A stretch of DNA of 36,249 bases from Halieaceae bacterium UBA3479 (GTDB lineage Bacteria > Pseudomonadota > Gammaproteobacteria > Pseudomonadales > Halieaceae). How positions within the stretch are numbered: the first letter of the stretch is position 1; every line of letters starts with the position of its first letter. Where the stretch lies: positions 6,401 to 42,649 of the forward strand of contig DFQW01000053.1 in NCBI GenBank assembly GCA_002377985.1, read 5' to 3'. The notes beneath the pieces were generated by a model. That model made no database searches. It saw only the letters and a list, made by a program, of their open reading frames with translations, and was not told the origin of the DNA. Of this stretch, positions 26,436-34,129 are shown in pieces. The position numbers and the translations under genes were made by a program.

Positions 26436-27330
26436 TCCATGAGTTGAGTGCCTTCAGACGAAACTCTGTCCCCGCCGCACTTAAAATGACGCTATCTGCG
26501 AGGATTTCGACGACACGGATCGCATCACCGCTCTGCCCCGGTCTTAACAGGCTGCCATTAAGCTCTACAAAGCTCGAGCCGTCGCTGCGGTACTCATGAG
26601 CACTATAAATAATCGTGGGGACACGGTCCTTCTGCTGCTGGGTCAGCGTTTCGAGTAGCGGCACGGGATGGGGAACCAGTGTGGTCTCCCCGGCCTCCAA
26701 AGCCAGACGCTGCATCACCTCTTGCAGATCTAGCGCCGGTTCGCCCACCACCGGCTCTGCCGTTGGGATCGGAGAGTCTGTCGGGGACACGCTATCAGAA
26801 TCTGCTTCCTCCCCCGCACCTCGCGCAATAGCAGACTCCACTTTTTGGTCAGCGGCCCCGCGATCAGTTAACTCGGCGTCATCCCACATGGCTTGATTGA
26901 GCGCCACCAACTCATCGGCAGTGCGTCTGGATACCGCGCGCGATTCTTCGGCCTCAGGCATAAAACGCGCCGGGGCCGGTTGCAAGCCAATGCTCCCCGA
27001 TTGAGAAGCTGGCACCCTCTCCCCCTGAGACAGCTCTTGGGAGAGGATCACTTGATCCTTTGCCTGCTGCGTCGCTTCCTGAGCCTGCTGCATCGTTGCG
27101 CCGCCCCCCTTTCCCGTCGCGCTGGCGCCGCCCCCCGATGTGGTGATGTCCTGTCCAAACATCCAAAGCCCAAGGCAAAGCAACACCAATATCGACAAAC
27201 CCACCGCAAAGCCGACTACCCGCCCACGGCGATGACGTAACCCCACCGGAGTCTCTTCCACTACCGAAACCGAGAGCGCCCCCCGTTGCTCGCTCTCAGA
27301 GCGCTTCAGCGCATCAAGGATCAGCGACAT
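26425..27330 (-). CDS. gspB: GspB-type general secretion pathway protein
   Basis: A 301-residue bitopic membrane protein. It starts MSLILDALKRSE, the hallmark of GspB/ExeB-like proteins, then has one membrane span (VVGFAVGLSILVLLCLGLWMF). A long low-complexity, Gln/Ala/Glu-rich periplasmic linker follows, and then a C-terminal T2SSB-type domain (PTIIYSAHEYRSDGSSFVELNGSLLRPG to SWINL). With ExeA it helps the type II secretion secretin to assemble through the peptidoglycan. The ATG at 27330 overlaps the exeA stop by 10 bp, so the two are coupled. An in-frame upstream ATG (27384) lies within exeA and is not used. Confidence 0.88.
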   Translation of the reverse strand: MSLILDALKRSESEQRGALSVSVVEETPVGLRHRRGRVVGFAVGLSILVLLCLGLWMFGQDITTSGGGASATGKGGGATMQQAQEATQQAKDQVILSQELSQGERVPASQSGSIGLQPAPARFMPEAEESRAVSRRTADELVALNQAMWDDAELTDRGAADQKVESAIARGAGEEADSDSVSPTDSPIPTAEPVVGEPALDLQEVMQRLALEAGETTLVPHPVPLLETLTQQQKDRVPTIIYSAHEYRSDGSSFVELNGSLLRPGQSGDAIRVVEILADSVILSAAGTEFRLKALNSWINL

Positions 27331-28973
27331 GGCACAGCGCCGACGCGGGAGTTGAACAGCTCGGTTCCAGAGGGAGACCACCACCCTCGCCCCAATGCAT
27401 CATTGAGTGTCTGCAGTGTTCGCGGGCCAATCATGCCGTCTACCTCCAGTCCTGCAGCAGCCTGAAAAGCCATCACCCGCTGTCGCAGTGCCGCCGTGAA
27501 TAGATCCAGCGGTGGCGGTGGCAATCCGTCCAGACTGGCAAATGCCTCTACAACAAAACGCACCACGGGCCCTTGGTCACCGATAACGAGCGGTCCACTC
27601 CAACCATCGGGACTCAGCCAGAGATAGCGAAAACGCTGCAACCAGCTCTCAGTAAGCGTCGAAAGCGGAATCTCGCAGGCAGACACGCCGTTCCAGATCA
27701 GCGCTGTATCAACCTGAATGCGGAGCAAGACAGTGGCGGCGGCAAATCCATCGGGCCGGCGAAGATCTAAAAGCACGGGGCGCTTCATCGCCACCACTTC
27801 GTCCCAGACATCAGATTCCACCGATTCGCATCGCCAGCCCGCCAAGGCTGCGGCGGGGCACAAAGCCCCTGCAAGAACGCCATCGAAACGCAACCGCCAA
27901 AGGGCAGCCTCAGCGCTCGCGGGGTCCAACTGCCACTGACTCGGAGGTATTACCCGCGGTGCGATCGTTTCTGCAAGTGCATTATCGGCAGCGGGCGACT
28001 CGGATCGCGGTGACGTCATCGCTGATTCTCGCCGATCAAGGACAGCAAAATCATCACCAAACAAGTGCAGGGCAGCGAGAATCAGGCCAATCAATCCAGC
28101 CAGCAGTATTGTCGCAATGGCATTTCCGAAACTCCACTTTCGCCGACCCACTCGAGGCCTGTCACCAAGTACCTCTCCTGCCGCTTCTCGCACGAGACTT
28201 TTCGATATCGTCGACTGACCCCTTCCATAAGCACCCGTCATCGCTCTGTCACAAACGAGGTTAATTAAACGCGGGATCCCGCCAGTTAATCGGTATACCT
28301 CGCGGAGCGCCGAATGACTAAACAGCGCCCGATTTTCTCTTAATCCGGCTATCTGCAACCTGTGGCGGACGTATACCTCCACCTCATCGGAACTCAACGC
28401 AGTCAGGTTGAACCTCGCGGTGATGCGTTGATTCAATTGTCTCAGCTCTGGCCGCGCTAATATCGCTGTTAGCTCAGGTTGACCGATGAGAATGATCTGT
28501 AACAGCTTTCGCTCGTCAGTCTCAAGATTGGTGAGCAGCCTAATTTGCTCTAGCACGTCGAAATTAAGGTGCTGAGCTTCATCGATCATGAGCACCGTTC
28601 TTCTGTCCGATGCATAGTTTGCAAGCAGGAATTGGTGAAGCGCGTCGGTCAGCACCTTCAGGCTTTGGGTGCCTTTGGGATAATCGATCGCGAACTCATC
28701 GCATACAGTTGCCAGCAATTCGACTGCGCTCAGCGCAGGATTCAGAATTATCGCAATATCAGTATTGTCGGGCAATTGCTCCAGCAGGCATCGGTTCAGT
28801 GTGGTTTTTCCCGTCCCTACCTCGCCCGTCAGTAGAATGAATCCGCCCCCACTGCCAACACCGTATAACAAATGCGCGAGTGCATCACGGTGCTGCCCGC
28901 TCATAAACAGGTACCTAGGATTCACCGCAATAGAAAATGGGGGTTCAGCGAGACCAAAGTATTGGTGGTACAT
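27321..28973 (-). CDS. ExeA-like AAA ATPase with peptidoglycan-binding domain
   Basis: A 550-residue protein. It starts MYHQYFGLAEPPFSIAVNPRYLF, as ExeA and MSHA-type ATPases do; longer in-frame readings from 29120 add only unrelated residues. An AAA ATPase follows, with Walker A GEVGTGKTT and Walker B VLMIDEAQHL, then a membrane span (AIATILLAGLIGLILAALHLF). The periplasmic part has a region with features of an inactive peptidase-C39-like fold (LWRLRFDG through VLLDLRRPDG). Near the C-terminus is a peptidoglycan-binding segment (RVMAFQAAAGLEVDGMIGPRTLQTLNDALG). It pairs with GspB (overlapping gene) in type II secretion assembly. No other gsp genes are in the window. It is divergent from the nitronate monooxygenase gene. 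Confidence 0.9.
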   Translation of the reverse strand: MYHQYFGLAEPPFSIAVNPRYLFMSGQHRDALAHLLYGVGSGGGFILLTGEVGTGKTTLNRCLLEQLPDNTDIAIILNPALSAVELLATVCDEFAIDYPKGTQSLKVLTDALHQFLLANYASDRRTVLMIDEAQHLNFDVLEQIRLLTNLETDERKLLQIILIGQPELTAILARPELRQLNQRITARFNLTALSSDEVEVYVRHRLQIAGLRENRALFSHSALREVYRLTGGIPRLINLVCDRAMTGAYGRGQSTISKSLVREAAGEVLGDRPRVGRRKWSFGNAIATILLAGLIGLILAALHLFGDDFAVLDRRESAMTSPRSESPAADNALAETIAPRVIPPSQWQLDPASAEAALWRLRFDGVLAGALCPAAALAGWRCESVESDVWDEVVAMKRPVLLDLRRPDGFAAATVLLRIQVDTALIWNGVSACEIPLSTLTESWLQRFRYLWLSPDGWSGPLVIGDQGPVVRFVVEAFASLDGLPPPPLDLFTAALRQRVMAFQAAAGLEVDGMIGPRTLQTLNDALGRGWWSPSGTELFNSRVGAVPCR

Positions 28974-29005
28974 GCAAACAGGCCCATGCTGTTGGATTGG
29001 GTTGC

Positions 29006-29036
29006 GCCAAAATTTATTGGCATATAGTATGCCGAA
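29006..29036. promoter_or_regulatory. Overlapping dyads upstream of exeA
   Basis: In the 208-bp divergent gap 28974-29181, GCCAA-N6-TTGGC (29006-29021) runs into GGCATA-TAG-TATGCC (29019-29033). The latter can be read as TTGGCATA against TATGCCGA with one mismatch. On the minus strand the same place contains TACTAT, a possible -10 for exeA. It is a candidate regulator site; the rest of the gap shows only a short TGGAC-N6-GTCCA stem at 29095-29110. Confidence 0.35.
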
Positions 29037-29181
29037 ACTTGGCGAAGCGAGTCCCATTATGCGCGCCGCCGGCTGCACTGCACAGGTACTTGAGTGGACG
29101 CCATTGTCCAGATAGGGCACTGACCCCCATAGAGGACCGGAGCAGTAACGATCAAGTCCGAGTAATCAGGAGATAACCCTC

Positions 29182-30147
29182 ATGGCTTTGCCACCCTCCC
29201 TGCAGGGCGCCTTACGACTACCCGTTGTCGGCGCACCGCTTTTTATCATCTCGAACCCAAACCTAGTGATTGCGCAGTGTAAAGCAGGGGTCGTAGGCTC
29301 CTTTCCTGCGCTCAATGCCCGACCCGAGCCCGTGTTGGAAGAGTGGCTGCAGCGCATCACCACAGAATTGGCCGCGTATGACGCTGCGCACCCAGACGCA
29401 CCTTCCGCACCCTTTGCCGTTAACCAGATCGTTCACGGCTCCAACGCCCGGCTCAAGCACGACATGGACATGTGCGTGAAATACAAAGTTCCTATCGTCA
29501 TTACGTCTCTCGGCGCCAAAGAGTGGGTGAACGAGATGGTCCATAGCTACGGCGGCATCGTCCTTCACGACGTTATCAACAATCGATTTGCCAAAAAGGC
29601 GATAGAAAAAGGAGCCGATGGGCTCATCGCGGTGGCGGCGGGCGCTGGAGGACACGCAGGCACAACATCGCCCATGGCGTTGATTCAGGAAATCCGGGAG
29701 TGGTTTGACGGTCCATTGCTTCTCTCAGGCTCCATTGCAACCGGCGACGCTGTCCTCGCGGCGCAGGCGATGGGCGCGGATCTGGGATACATCGGCTCGG
29801 CATTTATTGCAACCGAAGAAGCAGACGCCGAGCTGGCCTACAAGCAAGCGATTGTTGATCACTGCGCGGACGATATCGTCTATAGCAACTTGTTTACCGG
29901 TGTTCACGGCAACTATTTGAAACCGTCTATCGAGGCAGCCGGGCTCGATCCCAATAATCTTCCTGAAAGCGATCCGAGCAAAATGGATTTCGGCTCAGGA
30001 GGCAACACCGACGCCAAAGCCTGGAAAAATATCTGGGGCTGCGGTCAAGGCATCGGGGCCATTAAAACGCTCGGTACAACTGCCGACTATGTAGCTAAAC
30101 TACGTCGCGAATATGACAACGCGAAAGCACGGATCAATAGCTTATGA
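29182..30147 (+). CDS. Nitronate monooxygenase / 2-nitropropane dioxygenase-like
   Basis: A 321-residue FMN-dependent TIM-barrel protein of the NMO/NPD family, normal length. Visible features are the N-terminal LPVVGAPLFIISNPNLVIAQCKAGVVGSFPALNAR, VPIVITSLGA, ADGLIAVAAGAGGHAG (phosphate and FMN binding, with the His expected in this family), PLLLSGSIATGDAVLAAQAMGADLGYIGSAFIATEEA, and a C-terminal GCGQGIGAIK. It oxidises nitronates or related compounds; the natural substrate is uncertain, and FabK-type enoyl reductase is a related alternative. CAGGAG lies 9-10 bp before the ATG. The stop overlaps the HMG-CoA reductase start by ATGA, so they share an operon. Confidence 0.9.
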   Translation: MALPPSLQGALRLPVVGAPLFIISNPNLVIAQCKAGVVGSFPALNARPEPVLEEWLQRITTELAAYDAAHPDAPSAPFAVNQIVHGSNARLKHDMDMCVKYKVPIVITSLGAKEWVNEMVHSYGGIVLHDVINNRFAKKAIEKGADGLIAVAAGAGGHAGTTSPMALIQEIREWFDGPLLLSGSIATGDAVLAAQAMGADLGYIGSAFIATEEADAELAYKQAIVDHCADDIVYSNLFTGVHGNYLKPSIEAAGLDPNNLPESDPSKMDFGSGGNTDAKAWKNIWGCGQGIGAIKTLGTTADYVAKLRREYDNAKARINSL

Positions 30148-31334
30148 GCGACCGTAACAGAATACCGCGGAGCGCCGATGACGATTACAGCGCCGATATC
30201 ATCGAACAGCGACAGCGGTTCATCGAGGAGCAGACGGGGACCACACTGGAGCACACCAAACGTTTCTCCTTTGACCCCCATGAGATGGAGAGCAACATTG
30301 AGAACTTCTGGGGTGTTGCGCAGATACCTATTGGTGTTGCTGGCCCCCTGCTGGTTAATGGCGAACACGCCCAAGGCGAGTTCTACGTGCCCATGGCCAC
30401 GGTCGAAGGTACGATGCTTGCTTCCTACAATCGTGGGATGAAAGTCATTAAAGAGGCCGGGGGAGTTCTGACAACCGTGTCTCAGGAATCGATGCAACGA
30501 TCCCCTTGCTTCATCTTCAGAAACTCCCGCCAAGCCCGCGACTTTCAACTCTGGCTAAAAGATAATTTTGAGGCGATCAAAGCCAAAGCCGAGACGACAA
30601 CCTCCGTCGGCAAACTCCATGAAATTGAGAGCTACCATGCGCACAGCATGGTCTTTACTCGCTTTGATTACTCGACGGGTGACGCCGCAGGCCAGAATAT
30701 GGTGAGTCGCGCCACCTTTGCAGCCTGCGAGTGGATTAACCAGCAGAGACCGGAAATGTTGCACTACATGCTGTCGGGCAACCTCGATACGGAGAAGAAA
30801 ACGTCATCGGTCAACTTACTGAAAACCCGAGGCCGCCGTGTCACTGCGGAAATCACGGTTCCACGTGAGGTGTTGATGAAGCATTTGCGCGTCGCTCCTG
30901 AGCAGATAGCCTACGGACAACAGATATCGACGCTTTCAGCGATTCTGACCAACTCATCTAACAACGCCAATCATCCTGCCAACGCTTTGGCCGCGCTCTA
31001 TCTTGCTACCGGTCAAGACGTTGCCAACATAGGCGAGTCGAATCAGTGCACAACCTATCAACGGGCAACACGTCAGGGAGATTTCTATTTTTCGATAACG
31101 CTGCCCGCATTGATTATGGCGACCTACGGCGGCGGCACCGCGCTACCCACCCAACGTGAATGTCTTCGCATGCTGGGGTGTGAAGGTCAGGGAAAGGCTC
31201 TAAAACTGTGCGAAATCGCGGCAGCGTTAGTGGTTGCCGGCGAGCTGTCACTCTCTGGTGCGGCGCGCGTTGACAAAACCACCCGGGTCAATGAATGGGT
31301 TGACGCCCATGAAAGACTCGGCAGAAACCGTTAA
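30144..31334 (+). CDS. Hydroxymethylglutaryl-CoA reductase
   Basis: A 396-residue HMG-CoA reductase, catalytic domain only. ENFWGVAQIPIGVAGPL and FYVPMATVEGTMLASYNRG are close to the eukaryotic/archaeal (class I) pattern. The catalytic residues appear to be E88 (ATVEG), K218 (LDTEKK) and D292 (GQDVANIG). The usual C-terminal GHLVKSHM is not recognisable; H389 in AHERLGRNR is the likely catalytic His, after a short insertion. The enzyme links HMG-CoA and mevalonate. Most gammaproteobacteria make isoprenoids by the MEP route, so the gene is unusual. No other mevalonate gene is visible. It is coupled (ATGA) to the upstream nitronate monooxygenase. Transfer from another lineage is possible but base composition does not obviously differ. 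Confidence 0.9.
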   Translation: MSDRNRIPRSADDDYSADIIEQRQRFIEEQTGTTLEHTKRFSFDPHEMESNIENFWGVAQIPIGVAGPLLVNGEHAQGEFYVPMATVEGTMLASYNRGMKVIKEAGGVLTTVSQESMQRSPCFIFRNSRQARDFQLWLKDNFEAIKAKAETTTSVGKLHEIESYHAHSMVFTRFDYSTGDAAGQNMVSRATFAACEWINQQRPEMLHYMLSGNLDTEKKTSSVNLLKTRGRRVTAEITVPREVLMKHLRVAPEQIAYGQQISTLSAILTNSSNNANHPANALAALYLATGQDVANIGESNQCTTYQRATRQGDFYFSITLPALIMATYGGGTALPTQRECLRMLGCEGQGKALKLCEIAAALVVAGELSLSGAARVDKTTRVNEWVDAHERLGRNR

Positions 31335-31353
31335 AGGCGCACGTAGCAGCACC

Positions 31354-31908
31354 ATGAAACGTGCAATACACTTGCAGGCAGCTCGTATCCGTCGCTTTTG
31401 GCTCATCGGGCTGCTGAGTCTCTGGGTCTTGCCACTCAGCGGAGTGGCTGAGCGCGGGTCGCACATTGTGCTCGAGTCACCACTACCCCAGCCCCAATGG
31501 GTGTTACCGCTTATCGCCAACGGCGCGGGCTCCATCGGGAGCGCGTCCCATCCCGGCGCGGTCACTTATATCGACTTCTGGGCAAGCTGGTGTGGACCCT
31601 GCCGGCTCTCTTTGCCAGCTTTGAACCAACTTAGCAAAGACTTTGATGCTGACGATTTTCGAATCATCGCCATCAGCGTTGACTACGTCGAGGAAGACGC
31701 CCTCGACTTTCTCGCTCGCTATCCCGTCGACTACCCCGTCGCCATCGATACCACTGGCGACCTGGGAAGAGCATTTTCTGTCGCTGGAATGCCATCTGGC
31801 TATCTGGTCGACCGATCCGGCCAGATTCGCGAAATACATGTGGGCTTTAGAAAAGGCGACGAATTACTCATCAAAAAAAGCATTGCCGCTCTGATAGCGG
31901 AATCCTAG
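31354..31908 (+). CDS. TlpA-like thioredoxin-fold protein, exported
   Basis: A 184-residue thiol-disulfide protein. The N-terminus is basic, then hydrophobic (FWLIGLLSLWVLPLSGVAERG), which looks like a signal peptide or anchor. The thioredoxin fold has YIDFWASWCGPCRLSLPALNQL with the WCGPC active site and the cis-Pro region VAGMPSGYLVDRSG. It is expected in the periplasm, reducing disulfides, for example in cytochrome c maturation. The start at 31354 is chosen because the signal sequence follows directly; in-frame ATGs at 31234 and 31309 lie inside the HMG-CoA reductase gene. No clear Shine-Dalgarno is seen. The gap to the upstream gene is 19 bp, so co-transcription is likely. Confidence 0.88.
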   Translation: MKRAIHLQAARIRRFWLIGLLSLWVLPLSGVAERGSHIVLESPLPQPQWVLPLIANGAGSIGSASHPGAVTYIDFWASWCGPCRLSLPALNQLSKDFDADDFRIIAISVDYVEEDALDFLARYPVDYPVAIDTTGDLGRAFSVAGMPSGYLVDRSGQIREIHVGFRKGDELLIKKSIAALIAES

Positions 31909-31977
31909 CGAGCGCGCTGACGCACTGACAAATCAACCTGAGGCCATCCACTGGCTGGTGTTCAACGTATCGAACCC

Positions 31978-32325
31978 ATGACCGAGCCCGATATCCTCTA
32001 CTACGATGGTGGCTGCCCGCTCTGCAGGCGGGAAATGTCTCATTTGGCGCGCATGAAGTCAGATCAATTGATCCTGCAGGACATTCATGACCTCGAGCCC
32101 GACGCAAACACACCCGATCGAACCACTCTTCTAAAATCGCTCCATCTCCGCCGGGGCGATTCATGGACCGTCGGCCTCGATGCCAATATCGCTGCTTGGC
32201 AGTACACGCAGATCGGGGTCTTTTGGCGTTGGCTGTCTTGGCCCATCGTGAAACCAGTAGCCAACTGGCTCTACCGGCACTGGGCAGAGCGGCGCTTCGC
32301 GAAGCGATACCCGACACATGGTTGA
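31978..32325 (+). CDS. DCC-family thiol-disulfide oxidoreductase (DUF393)
   Basis: A 115-residue protein with the DUF393 signature near the N-terminus: ILYYDGGCPLCRREMSHLAR, holding the CPLC motif of this thioredoxin-like family. The conserved Asp-rich middle (IHDLEPDAN) and the tail WRWLSWPIVKPVANWLYRHWAERRFAKRY complete the family length. The function of DCC proteins is not well defined; a redox role is assumed from the CxxC. It follows the TlpA-like gene by 69 bp on the same strand, so two small redox proteins are paired. Its 3' end overlaps by 4 bp the start of an out-of-frame MetE-family remnant, as if a rearrangement joined them here. Confidence 0.85.
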   Translation: MTEPDILYYDGGCPLCRREMSHLARMKSDQLILQDIHDLEPDANTPDRTTLLKSLHLRRGDSWTVGLDANIAAWQYTQIGVFWRWLSWPIVKPVANWLYRHWAERRFAKRYPTHG

Positions 32326-32585
32326 AGGACATCAATCTGGACTGCTCCGTGCTGTCGGCATTACCGGAACAAACCATCCTGCTGGGCGTTATCGATTTGT
32401 CCTCCCCGACAGTCGAATCAGTTGAAACGATCGTTGGCCGGGTGCAACGAGCGCTGCCGTATATCGATAAAGAGCGAGTGGTGCTCGCTCCTGATTGCGG
32501 GATGAAATATTTGCCGAGAGACGCATCGCTTCAAAAATTATCCAACATGGTCGAAGCTGCAAAAATTTTACGTTCGCAGTATTGA
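32322..32585 (+). pseudogene. C-terminal remnant of a MetE-family methyltransferase
   Basis: About 87 codons in frame 3 read as the last part of a cobalamin-independent methionine synthase-type barrel: ILLGVIDLSSPTVESVETI, RALPYIDKERVVLAPDCGMKYLPR and NMVEAAKILRS. The E. coli MetE end has GVYDIHSPNVPSVEWIEAL and NPDCGLKTRG at the same places, where the Cys is a zinc ligand. The other zinc ligands, the rest of the barrel and the N-terminal domain are absent. Upstream of 32322 the same frame reads only through the DCC gene in a non-homologous way. No start or ribosome-binding site fits. I take it as a truncated relic with no likely activity. The frame is intact to its stop, so the loss may be recent. 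Confidence 0.8.
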
Positions 32586-32644
32586 ACCTACTCACGTGAT
32601 CGTTATCTAAGTCAAGGACAATGCCGGGAGCGAGAAAGAACGAA

Positions 32645-33553
32645 ATGATGAAAAATGATTTAGTGTTTGATCCGAAAAAATCTGGGAATTCACGCGCACA
32701 AGCGGGCGCCTTTTCCGCCTTGCATATGGCATTACTGGCCTCTCTGGTTGTCATCGCCGCCGGCGCAGCCTACTTTTTTGCCCTTGGGCCGGATCAAGAC
32801 GCGACGCAAGATACGGACAAGCAAGTTAGCGCAGGCGAAACGCCCGTAGCGCTACCCGAGCCCACCATGACGGAGCAAGCCCCGGCACCAATCGCTGAGG
32901 AGACCCTCCCAGAGCCAACGGAATCGCTGCCGCCAGAACCAGAAACGCCAACACTGCCCCTCCTGAATGAGAGTGACAATACAGTGCGCGATGCATTAGC
33001 CGCGATACCACTGGGCGCACCGGGCCAGCAGTACCTCCTCTCCTCGAACATCGTCGAGAGGAGCAGCAGCGCGCTTTACCTCATGGCACAAGGAGATGTG
33101 CCTTACAAGCTCATACCGATTGCACGGCCTAAAATCCCCTTCCCAATAAGCGATGATGGGCTCAAGGTTACCGCGGACCCTGCCGGATTCTCTCGTTATG
33201 ACACCTTGAGTGGCTGGTTACGCCAACTTGATATCGCGGCCGTGTTTGATGCGCTCGACTGGCTACTACCGCTGTTCAGAGAAGCGTGGAGCTTCTACGG
33301 CGAAACAACCGAGACGTTCGATAGCGCCGTACTAAATACTCTCGACACCATCATCAACACGCCCGAGATAGATCTTGCTGAGGCAAGGTTGATACGCAAA
33401 GAGGCTGTATGGATTTACGAAGATCCAACTATCGAGGCGCTTTCACCACTGCAGAAACAAATTATGCGGATGGGGCCCGATAACGCCCTAATCGTGAAGG
33501 CTGTCGCCGGCCAGACTCGCGATATCTGGCTTGTCGCCATGAGCACGGAGTGA
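32645..33553 (+). CDS. DUF3014 membrane-anchored protein
   Basis: A 302-residue protein of unknown function. After a short cytoplasmic start there is one membrane span (ALHMALLASLVVIAAGAAYFFAL), then a Pro/Glu/Thr-rich linker (about 55-110). The DUF3014 domain follows, beginning LPLLNESDNTVRDALAAI and containing YDTLSGWLRQLDIAAVFDALDWLLPLFREAW; it probably faces the periplasm. The start at 32645 is preferred because GAGAAAG lies 6 bp upstream; an ATG at 32621 has AAGGA only 2 bp away, and an adjacent ATG at 32648 is also possible. It lies about 60 bp downstream of the MetE remnant and converges with recX at a 12-bp gap. No neighbour suggests a role. Confidence 0.82.
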   Translation: MMKNDLVFDPKKSGNSRAQAGAFSALHMALLASLVVIAAGAAYFFALGPDQDATQDTDKQVSAGETPVALPEPTMTEQAPAPIAEETLPEPTESLPPEPETPTLPLLNESDNTVRDALAAIPLGAPGQQYLLSSNIVERSSSALYLMAQGDVPYKLIPIARPKIPFPISDDGLKVTADPAGFSRYDTLSGWLRQLDIAAVFDALDWLLPLFREAWSFYGETTETFDSAVLNTLDTIINTPEIDLAEARLIRKEAVWIYEDPTIEALSPLQKQIMRMGPDNALIVKAVAGQTRDIWLVAMSTE

Positions 33554-33585
33554 CATAGCTTTAAGTCACTCCTCGGGAGTGTCCC
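33547..33585. terminator. Overlapping dyads at the DUF3014/recX convergent junction
   Basis: GGAGTGAC (33547-33554) and GTCACTCC (33565-33572) form a perfect 8-bp stem with a 10-nt loop, spanning both stop codons. A second stem ACTCC-TCG-GGAGT (33568-33580) and GGGA-GTG-TCCC (33575-33585) share bases with it, so the hairpins exclude each other. There is no U-run, so a bidirectional terminator is only a candidate. Confidence 0.4.
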
Positions 33586-34129
33586 GGTCCTCGTCAGCGC
33601 TCACTAACTGGCTGCTCAGTTCGGCACTAAAACCCCTGTATTGCAGAAAACGCAGTCGCTTGGCTTTTTCTTTTTGGCGGCTATGGAAGTCACCGACAAT
33701 CGGGATACCTTGGTACTTCTTTTGATAAACCGCGGCGGCATAGTCGCGCCAGTCGGATGCATCATCCAAAACGTCGTCCAGCGCATTATCAATTTGATGT
33801 TCGACTCCCGCCTTCCGCAGATCCTCTCGAATGCGATTCGGGCCGTAACCTCTAACTACCAGCTGTCTCGCTCTCGAAGCCGCGTAGCGCGTGTCACTGA
33901 GGAGTCCGTCGTCCTGCAAATGCCTAAGCGATCCGTCAAGTTCTGCGTCATCTATGGGGCGGCCACGAAATCGCCGTCGGAGTTTGGCAGAGAGCTCCTG
34001 AAGGCTATGCTCCCGCCGCGCCAGCAAGTCCATTGCGGCGCGGCGAAGCTCAAGCCGCGATACGGGTTCAATCACATCGCATACAGCCGTTGCAACGGCA
34101 TCAAGATGATTCGGCCGCTTCTTTTCCAT
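33566..34129 (-). CDS. recX: Regulatory protein RecX
   Basis: A 187-residue RecX homologue, a cytoplasmic modulator that inhibits RecA filament extension. Three-helix repeats are visible: [23 protein letters not shown], then [46 protein letters not shown], then [37 protein letters not shown]. It overlaps the recA 3' end by 29 bp. The start at 34129 is taken from protein length; a later ATG at 34033 would remove the first helical region, so the overlap is probably real. It is expected to be made mainly by readthrough from the LexA-controlled recA promoter. The acidic tail ([10 protein letters not shown]) is not conserved in my knowledge. Confidence 0.92.
   Translation of the reverse strand: MEKKRPNHLDAVATAVCDVIEPVSRLELRRAAMDLLARREHSLQELSAKLRRRFRGRPIDDAELDGSLRHLQDDGLLSDTRYAASRARQLVVRGYGPNRIREDLRKAGVEHQIDNALDDVLDDASDWRDYAAAVYQKKYQGIPIVGDFHSRQKEKAKRLRFLQYRGFSAELSSQLVSADEDRDTPEE

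Noticed and set aside
28974..29120. A 49-residue N-terminal extension of the ExeA-like ATPase
   Set aside because: The family start MYHQYFGL is internal to it, and the extension covers the divergent regulatory region.
30144..31334. HMG-CoA reductase as an inactive enzyme lacking its catalytic His
   Set aside because: The GHLVKSHM motif is absent, but H389 in AHERLGRNR lies at a fitting place near the C-terminus and the other catalytic residues are kept, so loss of activity is not supported.
32163..32321. Upstream part of the frame that carries the MetE remnant
   Set aside because: It only shadows the DCC gene in another frame and has no MetE similarity, so the remnant is taken to begin near 32322.
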